From contig JBHHZM010000115.1 in the NCBI GenBank assembly GCA_046758065.1, positions 1-9,745 of the forward strand: a stretch of DNA of 9,745 bases, given 5' to 3'. The position numbers were made by a program, and so were the translations under genes. The notes beneath the pieces were generated by a model. That model did no database searches and was not told the origin of the DNA. It saw only the letters and a list, made by a program, of their open reading frames with translations. This DNA comes from JBHHZM01 sp046758065 (GTDB taxonomy: Bacteria > Pseudomonadota > Alphaproteobacteria > JAAXGF01). Position 1 is the stretch's first letter. Every line of letters begins with the position of its first letter. Shown here one piece after another: positions 1-5,819 of the stretch.

Positions 1-1194
1 GCGCACCGGGTCGGGCATGTCGACCGGGTTGTGCAGTTCAACCGTCTCGCCGTCGGTGAGGTGCATGCGGTAGACGACGCTGGGCGCCGTGGTGACGAGA
101 TCGAGATCGAACTCGCGCATCAGCCGTTCGCGCACGATCTCGAGATGCAGCAGCCCGAGGAAGCCGCAGCGGAAACCGAAGCCGAGCGCGGCGGAGGTCT
201 CGGCCTCGTAGTGGAAGCTCGAATCGTTGAGCCGCAGCTTGGCGAGGCTCTCGCGCAGCCGCTCGTAGTCGGCCGAATCGACCGGGAAGAGGCCGCAGAA
301 CACCACTGGCAGCGAGGGCTGGAAGCCGGGCAGCGGCGCGCTCGCGGGCTTGCGCTCCTCGGTGACGGTGTCGCCCACGGCGCAGTCGGCGACCGCCTTG
401 ATCGAGGCGGTGAGGTAGCCGACCTCGCCGGCCGAGAGCGCCGCAACCGCGCGGCGCTTGGGCGTACACACGCCGACTTCGTCGATCTGGTAGACCGCGC
501 CGGTCTGCATCATGCGGACCTTCATGCCGCGGGCCACGCGTCCGTCGACCAGCCGTACCAGCACGATGACCCCGACGTAGGCGTCGTACCAGGAATCGAC
601 GAGCAGCGCCTTGAGCGGCGCTTGCGCATCGCCCGCGGGCGGCGGCAGCCGCGCGATCAGCGCCTCGATCACTTCAGGCACGCCTTCGCCGGTCTTGGCC
701 GAGATCGCAATCGCGGCGCTGGCGTCGAGACCGACGACCTCTTCGATCTGCGCCCGCACGCGCTCGGGCTCGGCCGAGGGGAGGTCGATCTTGTTGAGGA
801 CGGGAACGATCTCGTGGTCGGCGTCGACCGCGAGATAGGCGTTGGCGAGGGTCTGCGCCTCGACTCCCTGGGTGGCGTCGACCACCAGCAGCGAGCCCTC
901 GCAGGCGGCGAGGCTGCGGCTCACTTCGTAGGTGAAATCGACGTGGCCCGGGGTGTCAATCAGGTTGAGGACGTAAGTCCTGCCGTCGCGCGCGGTGTAT
1001 TCGAGGCGCACGGTCTGGGCCTTGATGGTGATGCCACGCTCGCGTTCGAGCGGCATCGAATCGAGCACCTGTTCCTGCATCTCGCGCTTCGGCAGACCGC
1101 CGCACATCTCGATCAGCCGGTCGGCGAGCGTCGATTTGCCGTGGTCGATATGGGCGATGATCGCGAAATTGCGGATGTGGGCGAGGTCGGTCAT
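1..1194 (-). CDS. lepA: Elongation factor 4 (LepA), 3' end cut by window edge
   Basis: Translational GTPase of the EF-G family that acts on the elongating ribosome (back-translocation or quality-control role in the family). The first 398 codons are present and run in frame to the window edge; the usual length is about 600, so the C-terminal third (EF-G domain V-like part and the LepA-specific C-terminal domain) lies outside. The start MTDLAHIRNFAII matches the family. Visible motifs are the P-loop AHIDHGKS (residues 14-21), the switch segment ERERGITIKAQTV, DTPGHVDF and NKID, and later the very conserved GFGFRCGFLGLLHLEIVRERL. It follows pheT by 41 bases with no T-run terminator between, so it is probably co-transcribed. 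A 5-bp hairpin (CGGGG/CCCCG, 1208-1224) sits 13 bases before the ATG and no good Shine-Dalgarno is visible. The reading frame shows no break where I checked it. Confidence 0.97.
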   Translation of the reverse strand, partial: MTDLAHIRNFAIIAHIDHGKSTLADRLIEMCGGLPKREMQEQVLDSMPLERERGITIKAQTVRLEYTARDGRTYVLNLIDTPGHVDFTYEVSRSLAACEGSLLVVDATQGVEAQTLANAYLAVDADHEIVPVLNKIDLPSAEPERVRAQIEEVVGLDASAAIAISAKTGEGVPEVIEALIARLPPPAGDAQAPLKALLVDSWYDAYVGVIVLVRLVDGRVARGMKVRMMQTGAVYQIDEVGVCTPKRRAVAALSAGEVGYLTASIKAVADCAVGDTVTEERKPASAPLPGFQPSLPVVFCGLFPVDSADYERLRESLAKLRLNDSSFHYEAETSAALGFGFRCGFLGLLHLEIVRERLMREFDLDLVTTAPSVVYRMHLTDGETVELHNPVDMPDPVR

Positions 1195-1235
1195 GAGACT
1201 CAAATCCCGGGGCACCTTCCCCCGCACGAGGTGAT

Positions 1236-3638
1236 TCAGGCGCGCAAGCTCCCACCCGTGGCCTTGGCCACCGCGGCGACGATCTTCGCCGCCACGGCCT
1301 CGATTTCGGCGTCGGTCAGCGTGCGCTCGGTCGGTTGCAGCGTTACGGCGACGGCAAGCGAGCGCTTGCCCGCGCCGAGTTCGGAACCCTGATAAGCGTC
1401 GAACACCTGAACCTCCGAAATCAGCGCCTTGTCGGCACCGCGCACGGCGCGCACCAGATCACCGGCACGCACGGCGTCGTCGACGACGAAGGCGAAATCG
1501 CGAACCACCGGTTGGAAGGGCGAGAGTTCGAGCGGCGGCCGCGCCTTGGTCGGCTTTGCCTTGGGCGCCGGTATGGCGTCGAGGAAGACCTCGCAGGCGG
1601 CGAGCGGTCCGGCGACGTCGAGCGCGGCGAGAACGCGCGGGTCGAGCTCGCCGAAATGCCCCAGCACCTTCGGTCCGAGCCGCACCGCGCCCGAGCGCCC
1701 CGGGTGGTACCAGGCGGGCGCGTCGGCGCTCACCTGCGCGCTCTCCGCCGGGCCTCCGCAGGCGGCGATGACGGCGAGCGCGTCGGCCTTGGCGTCGAAG
1801 ACATCGACCGCGCGCGGGGGTTGCGCCCAGTGGCGCGGGCCGCTCATGCCCCGGCGCAGTGCGGCGGCGACCATCAACTGGCCTGCGGGCGCAGCGCTCT
1901 CGTAGGCCTGCCCGACTTCGAACAGCGCGACGTCGGCGAAGCCGCGATCGACGTTTCGTCCGGCGGCCACAACCAGGTTGGGGACCAGACTCGGCCGCAT
2001 GTCGGTGAGCTCGCTGCTGATCGGGTTGGCGAGCTTGAGTTCGGGCGCGCCACCGCCGAACAGGACGGCGTGCGGTCCGGGCAGGAACGACCAGGTGACG
2101 GCCTCGGTCAGCCCGCGCGCGGCGAGCGTCCGCTTGGCGAGCCCGACGCGACGCTGGGCGCGGGTCAGCACGGGCCGCGCGACGCCTTCGGCACGCGGCA
2201 TCGAGACCGCGGGGATGCGGTCGTAGCCGTGGATGCGCAGGACCTCCTCGACGACGTCGGCTTCGACCTCGATGTCGTGGCGCCACGACGGTACGGTCAC
2301 CGTGATCGCCTCGCCCGCGCCGTCGAGCGCGAAACCGAGACGCCCGAGGATGTCGCGCTGCGTCGCCTCATCGACGCTCACGCCGCACAGCGCGGCGATG
2401 CGGCCGGTGCGGAAGGCAAGCGTCCTGCGCGTCTCGGGGATGGCGCCGGCGATCACCAGTTCGCTCGCCTCGCCGCCGCAAATCTCCTGGATCAGGTGCG
2501 TGCCGATCTCGGCGCCGGGCACCAGAAAGGCGGGATCGACGCCGCGTTCGAAGCGGTAGCGCGCGTCGCTCTCGATGCCGAGCGCGCGGCCGGTGGCGGC
2601 GGTGCGGCGGCGGTCGAACAGGGCGATTTCGAGGAACACGTCGGTGGTCTCGGCCGAGCAGCCGGTCGAGGCGCCGCCCATGACGCCGGCGAGGCTTATG
2701 AGGCCGCTCGCGTCGCAGATCGCCGTCATCGTGCGATCGATCTCGTATTCGTCGCCGTCGAGCGCGAGGTAGCGCTCGCCGTCGCGGCCGAGACGCAGGC
2801 GCAGGTCGCCCTGAAGGCGGCCGGCGTCAAACACGTGGGCCGGACGGCCGAGGTCGAGGGTGAGCCAGTTGGTGATGTCGACCAGCGCCGAGATCGGTCT
2901 CAGGCCGATCGAGACGAGGCGCTGCTGGAGCCACTTCGGGCTCGGCCCGTTCTTCACCCCGCGGATGTAGCGGCCGACGAAGGCGGGGCAGGCGTCGGCG
3001 TGTTCGGGCGCGAAGTCGAGATGCACCTTGACCGGGCTTTCGAAGGCCCCGGGCACGGGCGCGGTATCGAGCGGCCTGAGCGCGCCGAGCCCGGCGGCGG
3101 CGAGGTCGCGGGCGATGCCGTAAACGCCGAGGCAGTCGCCGCGGTCGGGCGTGACGGCGACGTCGATCAGCGGATCGTCGAGGCCCAGCCAGGATGCGAA
3201 CGGCTCGCCCACGACCGCCGCTTCGGGCAGCTCGATGATGCCGTCGTGGTCGTCGCCGAGGCCCATCTCGCGCTCCGAGCACAGCATGCCGTTGCTCTCG
3301 ACGCCGCGGATGGTCGTCTTCTTGAGATGCAGGCCGGTGCCCGGGATGACGAGGCCGGCGCGCGCGAAAACCCCTTTCATGCCGGTGCGCGCGTTGGGTG
3401 CGCCGCATACCACCTGCACCTCGCCCTTGCCGGTATCGACGACGCAGAGACTGAGCTTTTCCGCGTCGGGGTGCGGCTTCGCCTCGACCACGTGGGCCAC
3501 CGTGAAGGCCGCGAGTTCGGCCGCGCGGTCGACCACTTCTTCGACCTCGAGGCCGAGCGCGGTGAGGCGGCCGGCGATCTCGTCAAGCGTCGCCCCGGTC
3601 TCGAGATGATGCTTGAGCCAGGACAGCGTGAACTTCAT
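1236..3638 (-). CDS. pheT: Phenylalanyl-tRNA synthetase beta subunit
   Basis: Beta subunit of the (alpha-beta)2 PheRS that charges tRNA-Phe; it binds tRNA and carries the editing site that removes mischarged Tyr. The product is 800 residues, normal for the family. In order: N-terminal MKFTLSWLKHHLE, EMAP-II/tRNA-binding domain (about 39-150, with HPDAEKLSLCVVD and VVCGAPN), B3/4 editing domain (about 210-390), B5 domain (about 400-470), a synthetase-like core, and the C-terminal FDX-ACB anticodon-binding domain from about residue 703 (SPFQPVVRDFAFVVD). The open frame continues 71 codons upstream, but that stretch is only the shadow of the pheS 3' end. The chosen ATG overlaps the pheS stop as ATGA and lacks a strong ribosome site of its own, which points to translational coupling and equal subunit output. 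Confidence 0.97.
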   Translation of the reverse strand: MKFTLSWLKHHLETGATLDEIAGRLTALGLEVEEVVDRAAELAAFTVAHVVEAKPHPDAEKLSLCVVDTGKGEVQVVCGAPNARTGMKGVFARAGLVIPGTGLHLKKTTIRGVESNGMLCSEREMGLGDDHDGIIELPEAAVVGEPFASWLGLDDPLIDVAVTPDRGDCLGVYGIARDLAAAGLGALRPLDTAPVPGAFESPVKVHLDFAPEHADACPAFVGRYIRGVKNGPSPKWLQQRLVSIGLRPISALVDITNWLTLDLGRPAHVFDAGRLQGDLRLRLGRDGERYLALDGDEYEIDRTMTAICDASGLISLAGVMGGASTGCSAETTDVFLEIALFDRRRTAATGRALGIESDARYRFERGVDPAFLVPGAEIGTHLIQEICGGEASELVIAGAIPETRRTLAFRTGRIAALCGVSVDEATQRDILGRLGFALDGAGEAITVTVPSWRHDIEVEADVVEEVLRIHGYDRIPAVSMPRAEGVARPVLTRAQRRVGLAKRTLAARGLTEAVTWSFLPGPHAVLFGGGAPELKLANPISSELTDMRPSLVPNLVVAAGRNVDRGFADVALFEVGQAYESAAPAGQLMVAAALRRGMSGPRHWAQPPRAVDVFDAKADALAVIAACGGPAESAQVSADAPAWYHPGRSGAVRLGPKVLGHFGELDPRVLAALDVAGPLAACEVFLDAIPAPKAKPTKARPPLELSPFQPVVRDFAFVVDDAVRAGDLVRAVRGADKALISEVQVFDAYQGSELGAGKRSLAVAVTLQPTERTLTDAEIEAVAAKIVAAVAKATGGSLRA

Positions 3639-4753
3639 CGTGCCAGCCCCGCGGGCAGACTCGGCACGTCGAGCGCCAGGAATCCGTAATGACGCAGCCA
3701 GCGCAGATCGGCGTCGAAGAAGCTGCGCAGATCGGCGATGCCGTATTTGAGCATCGCGATGCGGTCGATCCCCATGCCGAAAGCGAAACCCTGGTACGCG
3801 TCCGGGTCGATGCCGCAGTTGGCGAGCACGTTGGGGTGCACCATGCCGCAACCGAGGATCTCGAGCCAGCCTGCCTTCGCCGAAGCGGAGCCTCGGCTCC
3901 GCGCAGGCAGGTCGTCGCCGCCGCCGATGCGCAACTCACCGCGTTTGCGCGTGCAGCCGATGTCCATCTCCGCCGATGGCGAGGTGAACGGGAAATAGCT
4001 GGGACGGAAGCGCACCGGCACGTCGTCGACCTCGAAGAAGGCGCGCACGAAGTCCTGCAGACAGCCCTTGAGATGCCCCATGTGGGTCGTCTTGTCGACC
4101 ACCAGCCCCTCGACCTGGTGGAACATCGGCGTGTGCGTCACGTCCGAATCGCAGCGGTAGGTGCGCCCCGGAGCGATCAGCCGCAGCGGCGGTTTCCGGT
4201 TGCGCATGGTGCGCACCTGAACGGGCGAGGTATGGGTACGCAACAGCTTGCGCGCGCCGTCGGGTCCGGGCGCGAAGTAGAACGTGTCGTGTTCCTGACG
4301 CGCCGGATGCTCGGGCGGGATGTTGAGCGCCGTGAAGTTGTGGAAATCGTCCTCGATGTCGGGGCCCTCGGCGATGGCGTAGCCCATGTCGCCGAAGATG
4401 GCGACGATCTCGTCGAGCACCTGGCTTACCGGATGGATGCGGCCCTCCGCCTCGGGCCGGACGGGCAGCGTGACGTCGACGCGCTCGGCGGCGAGCCGCG
4501 CCGCGAGCGCGTCTGCGGCGAGTTCGGCCTTGCGCGCGTCAATCGCGCCGCTCACTTCGTCCTTGAGGGCGTTGAGCCGGATACCCGCCTCCCTGCGCTC
4601 TTCGGGGGCGATGTGGCGCAGCGCCTTCATGCGCTCGGTGACCACGCCCTTGCGGCCGAGCGCCGCGATCCGCACCCGCTCGACCGCGTCGAGGTCGGCG
4701 GCGGCACTCACGTCGGCCAGCAGGCTCTCGCGCAGTTTTTCGATGTCCTGCAT
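3635..4753 (-). CDS. pheS: Phenylalanyl-tRNA synthetase alpha subunit with a 14-residue in-frame insertion
   Basis: Catalytic alpha subunit of PheRS. The 372-residue product has the N-terminal coiled-coil region (about 1-90) and the class II core: APGRTYRCDSDVTHTPMFHQVEGLVVD covers motif 2 (about 194-220), followed by PSYFPFTSPSAEMDIG, then WLEILGCGMVHPNVL (about 296-310) and motif 3 GFAFGMGIDRIAMLKYGI. Residues 282-295, LPARSRGSASAKAG, have no counterpart in PheS proteins I know, where the flanks join directly as ...GDDWLEILG. They are encoded by a palindromic DNA element (separate entry). Without them the protein would be 358 residues, the usual alphaproteobacterial size. All recognisable catalytic motifs are intact, so the enzyme is probably functional. 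The ATG is preceded by a strong site, GGAGGGAC. It lies 85 bases after rplT, beyond a terminator-like hairpin, and overlaps pheT by 4 bases. Confidence 0.97.
   Translation of the reverse strand: MQDIEKLRESLLADVSAAADLDAVERVRIAALGRKGVVTERMKALRHIAPEERREAGIRLNALKDEVSGAIDARKAELAADALAARLAAERVDVTLPVRPEAEGRIHPVSQVLDEIVAIFGDMGYAIAEGPDIEDDFHNFTALNIPPEHPARQEHDTFYFAPGPDGARKLLRTHTSPVQVRTMRNRKPPLRLIAPGRTYRCDSDVTHTPMFHQVEGLVVDKTTHMGHLKGCLQDFVRAFFEVDDVPVRFRPSYFPFTSPSAEMDIGCTRKRGELRIGGGDDLPARSRGSASAKAGWLEILGCGMVHPNVLANCGIDPDAYQGFAFGMGIDRIAMLKYGIADLRSFFDADLRWLRHYGFLALDVPSLPAGLAR
3870..3911 (-). repeat. 42-bp palindromic element inserted in frame in pheS
   Basis: An outer 7-bp inverted repeat, CCTGCCT (3870-3876) and AGGCAGG (3905-3911), encloses an inner 8-bp one, GCGGAGCC (3885-3892) and GGCTCCGC (3895-3902). 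The side arm TCGCCGAA (3877-3884) can form an alternative small hairpin with a UUCG loop in the mRNA. The length is a multiple of 3 and there is no stop codon in any of the six frames. Deleting exactly these bases joins GAC to TGG and restores the expected peptide GGDDWLEILG, so it looks like a clean insertion rather than a divergent loop. No target duplication longer than one base is visible. I recall similar GC-rich palindromes with CCTGCC/GGCAGG ends as dispersed repeats in alphaproteobacteria, but could not check. There is no second copy in this window. Confidence 0.8.
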
Positions 4754-4780
4754 GTCCCTCCGTCTTCCCGGGCCGCAAAG

Positions 4781-4807
4781 AAAAAAGGCCCCGCGCGGCG
4801 CGAAGCC
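4781..4807 (-). terminator. Intrinsic terminator or attenuator between rplT and pheS
   Basis: Read on the minus strand, GGCTTCGC, a 5-base loop GCCGC and GCGGGGCC form an 8-bp stem (two G-U pairs) followed at once by TTTTTTC. This is a textbook Rho-independent terminator placed inside the presumed rplT-pheS transcription unit, ending 27 bases before the pheS ATG. If it terminates only part of the transcripts it would lower pheST expression relative to the ribosomal proteins. In E. coli the same gap holds the pheM leader and the pheST attenuator (established). Here I see no Phe-rich leader peptide, so the mechanism, if regulated, must differ. Confidence 0.8.
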
Positions 4808-4815
4808 CCCTGCCC

Positions 4816-4838
4816 GAAATCCCCCTTAAGCGGATTTC
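4816..4838 (-). other. Hairpin directly after the rplT stop codon
   Basis: GAAATCC (4816-4822) and GGATTTC (4832-4838) form a perfect 7-bp inverted repeat around a 9-base loop, beginning the base after the rplT stop. It lies in tandem with the terminator hairpin 8 bases further on. It could be an mRNA 3'-end stabiliser, a processing site, or part of an alternative fold that controls the terminator; the sequence alone does not decide. Confidence 0.5.
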
Positions 4839-5204
4839 TCAGGCCGCTTCGGCGAGCGCCGCGCGCGCTTTCTCGACCAACGCCTTGAACGAATCGGGCT
4901 CGCGCGCGGCGAGGTCGGCGAGCACCTTGCGGTCGACCCCGACGCCCGCCCGCGTCAGCCCGTGCATGAACTGGGCGTAGGTCAGCCCGTGCTCGCGCGC
5001 GCCCGCGTTGATGCGCTGGATCCACAGGCTGCGGAAGTTGCGCTTGCGGTTGCGCCGGTCGCGGTAGGCGTACTGCAGCGCTTTCTCGACCCGCCTGAGC
5101 GCGATGCGGTAGCAGTTCTTGCTGCGACCGCGATAGCCCTTGGCGAGCTTGAGGATCTTCTTGTGACGGGCGTGGGTGGTGACGCCCCGTTTGACCCGGG
5201 CCAT
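4839..5204 (-). CDS. rplT: 50S ribosomal protein bL20
   Basis: bL20 binds 23S rRNA early in assembly of the large subunit. The 121-residue product is full length and highly basic at the N-terminus: MARVKRGVTTHARHKKILKLAKGYRGRSKNCYRIA is the family hallmark, followed by RDRRNRKRNFRSLWIQRINAGAREHGLTYAQFMHGL. The start is fixed by the N-terminal MARVKRG and by GAGGA 9 bases upstream, which overlaps the rpmI stop region. It lies 12 bases after rpmI, so the two form a transcription unit. In other bacteria bL20 represses its own operon; no clear L20-binding fold was identified here. Confidence 0.98.
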   Translation of the reverse strand: MARVKRGVTTHARHKKILKLAKGYRGRSKNCYRIALRRVEKALQYAYRDRRNRKRNFRSLWIQRINAGAREHGLTYAQFMHGLTRAGVGVDRKVLADLAAREPDSFKALVEKARAALAEAA

Positions 5205-5216
5205 GATTCGTCGTCC

Positions 5217-5414
5217 TCAGCGATAGGGCATGTATTTCTTGACGATTCGCGAGTCGACATCCGACATGATGCTGGAACCGCGCGCCGTGCGAATCATCTT
5301 CTGCGGCCGCTTGCGCATGCCGTGGCGCTTGTAGCCTGGATTCTTGCGGATCTTGCCCGTGGCGGTGAAAGAGAAGCGCTTCTTGGCGCTGCTCTTGGTC
5401 TTGAGCTTCGGCAT
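5217..5414 (-). CDS. rpmI: 50S ribosomal protein bL35
   Basis: Small basic protein of the large ribosomal subunit, 65 residues, the normal length. The N-terminus MPKLKTKSSAKKRFSFTATGKI and the block KRHGMRKRPQKM are characteristic, and the tail VKKYMPYR fits alphaproteobacterial bL35. The frame is open further upstream, but the ATG is set by the conserved MPKLKTK and by AAGGA 9 bases before it. First gene of the rpmI-rplT unit, with its own promoter about 85 bases upstream. Confidence 0.98.
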   Translation of the reverse strand: MPKLKTKSSAKKRFSFTATGKIRKNPGYKRHGMRKRPQKMIRTARGSSIMSDVDSRIVKKYMPYR

Positions 5415-5451
5415 TTCGCTTTTCCTTGTAGGCGGAACGGTTTGGCGAGAC

Positions 5452-5483
5452 GAGCGGCTGGGCATGCCGGGGCCGGACCGCTC
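5452..5483 (-). promoter_or_regulatory. Inverted repeat in the rpmI mRNA leader
   Basis: In the short 5' leader of rpmI, GAGCGG (5452-5457) and CCGCTC (5478-5483) can pair around a 20-base loop that itself holds the palindrome GGCATGCC (5461-5468). Leaders of rpmI-rplT operons are sites of bL20 autoregulation in other bacteria, but I see no sequence match to those, so a regulatory role is only a guess. Confidence 0.25.
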
Positions 5484-5498
5484 CGATGGAAAGCCCGG

Positions 5499-5527
5499 GT
5501 TATAGCGACGAGGCGGCGGGAATGCAA
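5499..5527 (-). promoter_or_regulatory. Candidate sigma70 promoter for rpmI-rplT
   Basis: On the minus strand TTGCAT (5522-5527) and TATAAC (5499-5504) are separated by 17 bases. The -10 matches the consensus at 5 of 6 positions, the -35 only at its TTG. Transcription would start near 5492, giving a leader of about 78 bases before the rpmI ATG. It makes rpmI-rplT independent of thrS-infC, which fits the plus-strand gene that separates them. Confidence 0.6.
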
Positions 5528-5554
5528 GCGCCGGCGCGATCCACCGCCGCGGAT

Positions 5555-5591
5555 AAAAAACGCCCCGTGGGCCAGAGAGCCACACGGGGCG
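5555..5591 (-). terminator. Intrinsic terminator upstream of the rpmI promoter
   Basis: The 9-bp inverted repeat CGCCCCGTG (5561-5569) and CACGGGGCG (5583-5591) is followed on the minus strand by six T (5555-5560). It is a strong terminator for minus-strand transcription and insulates the rpmI promoter 28 bases downstream. The nearest minus-strand gene upstream is infC, 1.4 kb away across an oppositely oriented gene, so it must end either a long infC read-through antisense transcript or a short unannotated transcript. Confidence 0.8.
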
Positions 5592-5611
5592 AGGTTATCC
5601 GGGTAAGGCGA

Positions 5612-5632
5612 GGTAAGTGATTCTCATTTACC
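5612..5632. promoter_or_regulatory. Fur-box-like dyad upstream of the VanZ-like gene
   Basis: GGTAAGTGA (5612-5620), a TTC centre and TCATTTACC (5624-5632) form a 9-bp dyad with one mismatch. The central 19 bases match the classical Fur box GATAATGATAATCATTATC at 12 (plus) or 13 (minus) positions. A second near-palindrome, TTATCCGGGTAA, lies at 5595-5606. The dyad is about 190 bases before the start of the plus-strand gene. It could bind a Fur-family regulator or merely form a hairpin in a minus-strand RNA. The rest of 5592-5819 shows no gene and no convincing plus-strand promoter; TTGAT-N4-GTTAA at 5653-5666 is a weak FNR-like match (8 of 10). Confidence 0.35.
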
Positions 5633-5819
5633 CTGGCGGATGGGCCTTCACATTGATCCAGGTTAAGCTTGGGAACGCGCGACGAAATTTTCTCCTGCCG
5701 AATTCGCGCGGTTGTGGCGGCCGTGCTATAGGTCGTGGGCGTGGGCCGGGATGCGAGGATGGGCGGTACGACGTGAGCCCCGGGAAACGACCGCCACGGC
5801 CGGCGCGATCGGTGCCGGC

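Noticed and set aside
31..1392. Long plus-strand open frame opposite lepA
   Set aside because: It is antisense to an intact lepA, has biased Arg/Gly/Ala/His composition and no recognisable family; high-GC codon use keeps this frame open.
1335..3689. 784-codon plus-strand open frame opposite pheT
   Set aside because: Mirror frame of a conserved 800-residue protein; no family signature, no ribosome site, composition typical of antisense GC-rich frames.
3639..3851. 71-codon upstream extension of pheT
   Set aside because: It overlaps the conserved pheS C-terminus in another frame; the family N-terminus MKFTLSWLK begins at 3638.
4754..4850. pheM-like Phe leader peptide
   Set aside because: No start codon followed by Phe codons exists in the rplT-pheS gap.
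3689..4888. 399-codon plus-strand open frame opposite pheS
   Set aside because: Antisense shadow of pheS and the rplT 3' end; composition as above.
5597..5629. Minus-strand mini-ORF MRITYLALPG upstream of the rpmI terminator
   Set aside because: Ten codons only, overlaps the dyad symmetry, no similarity to a leader peptide; chance is the simplest reading.
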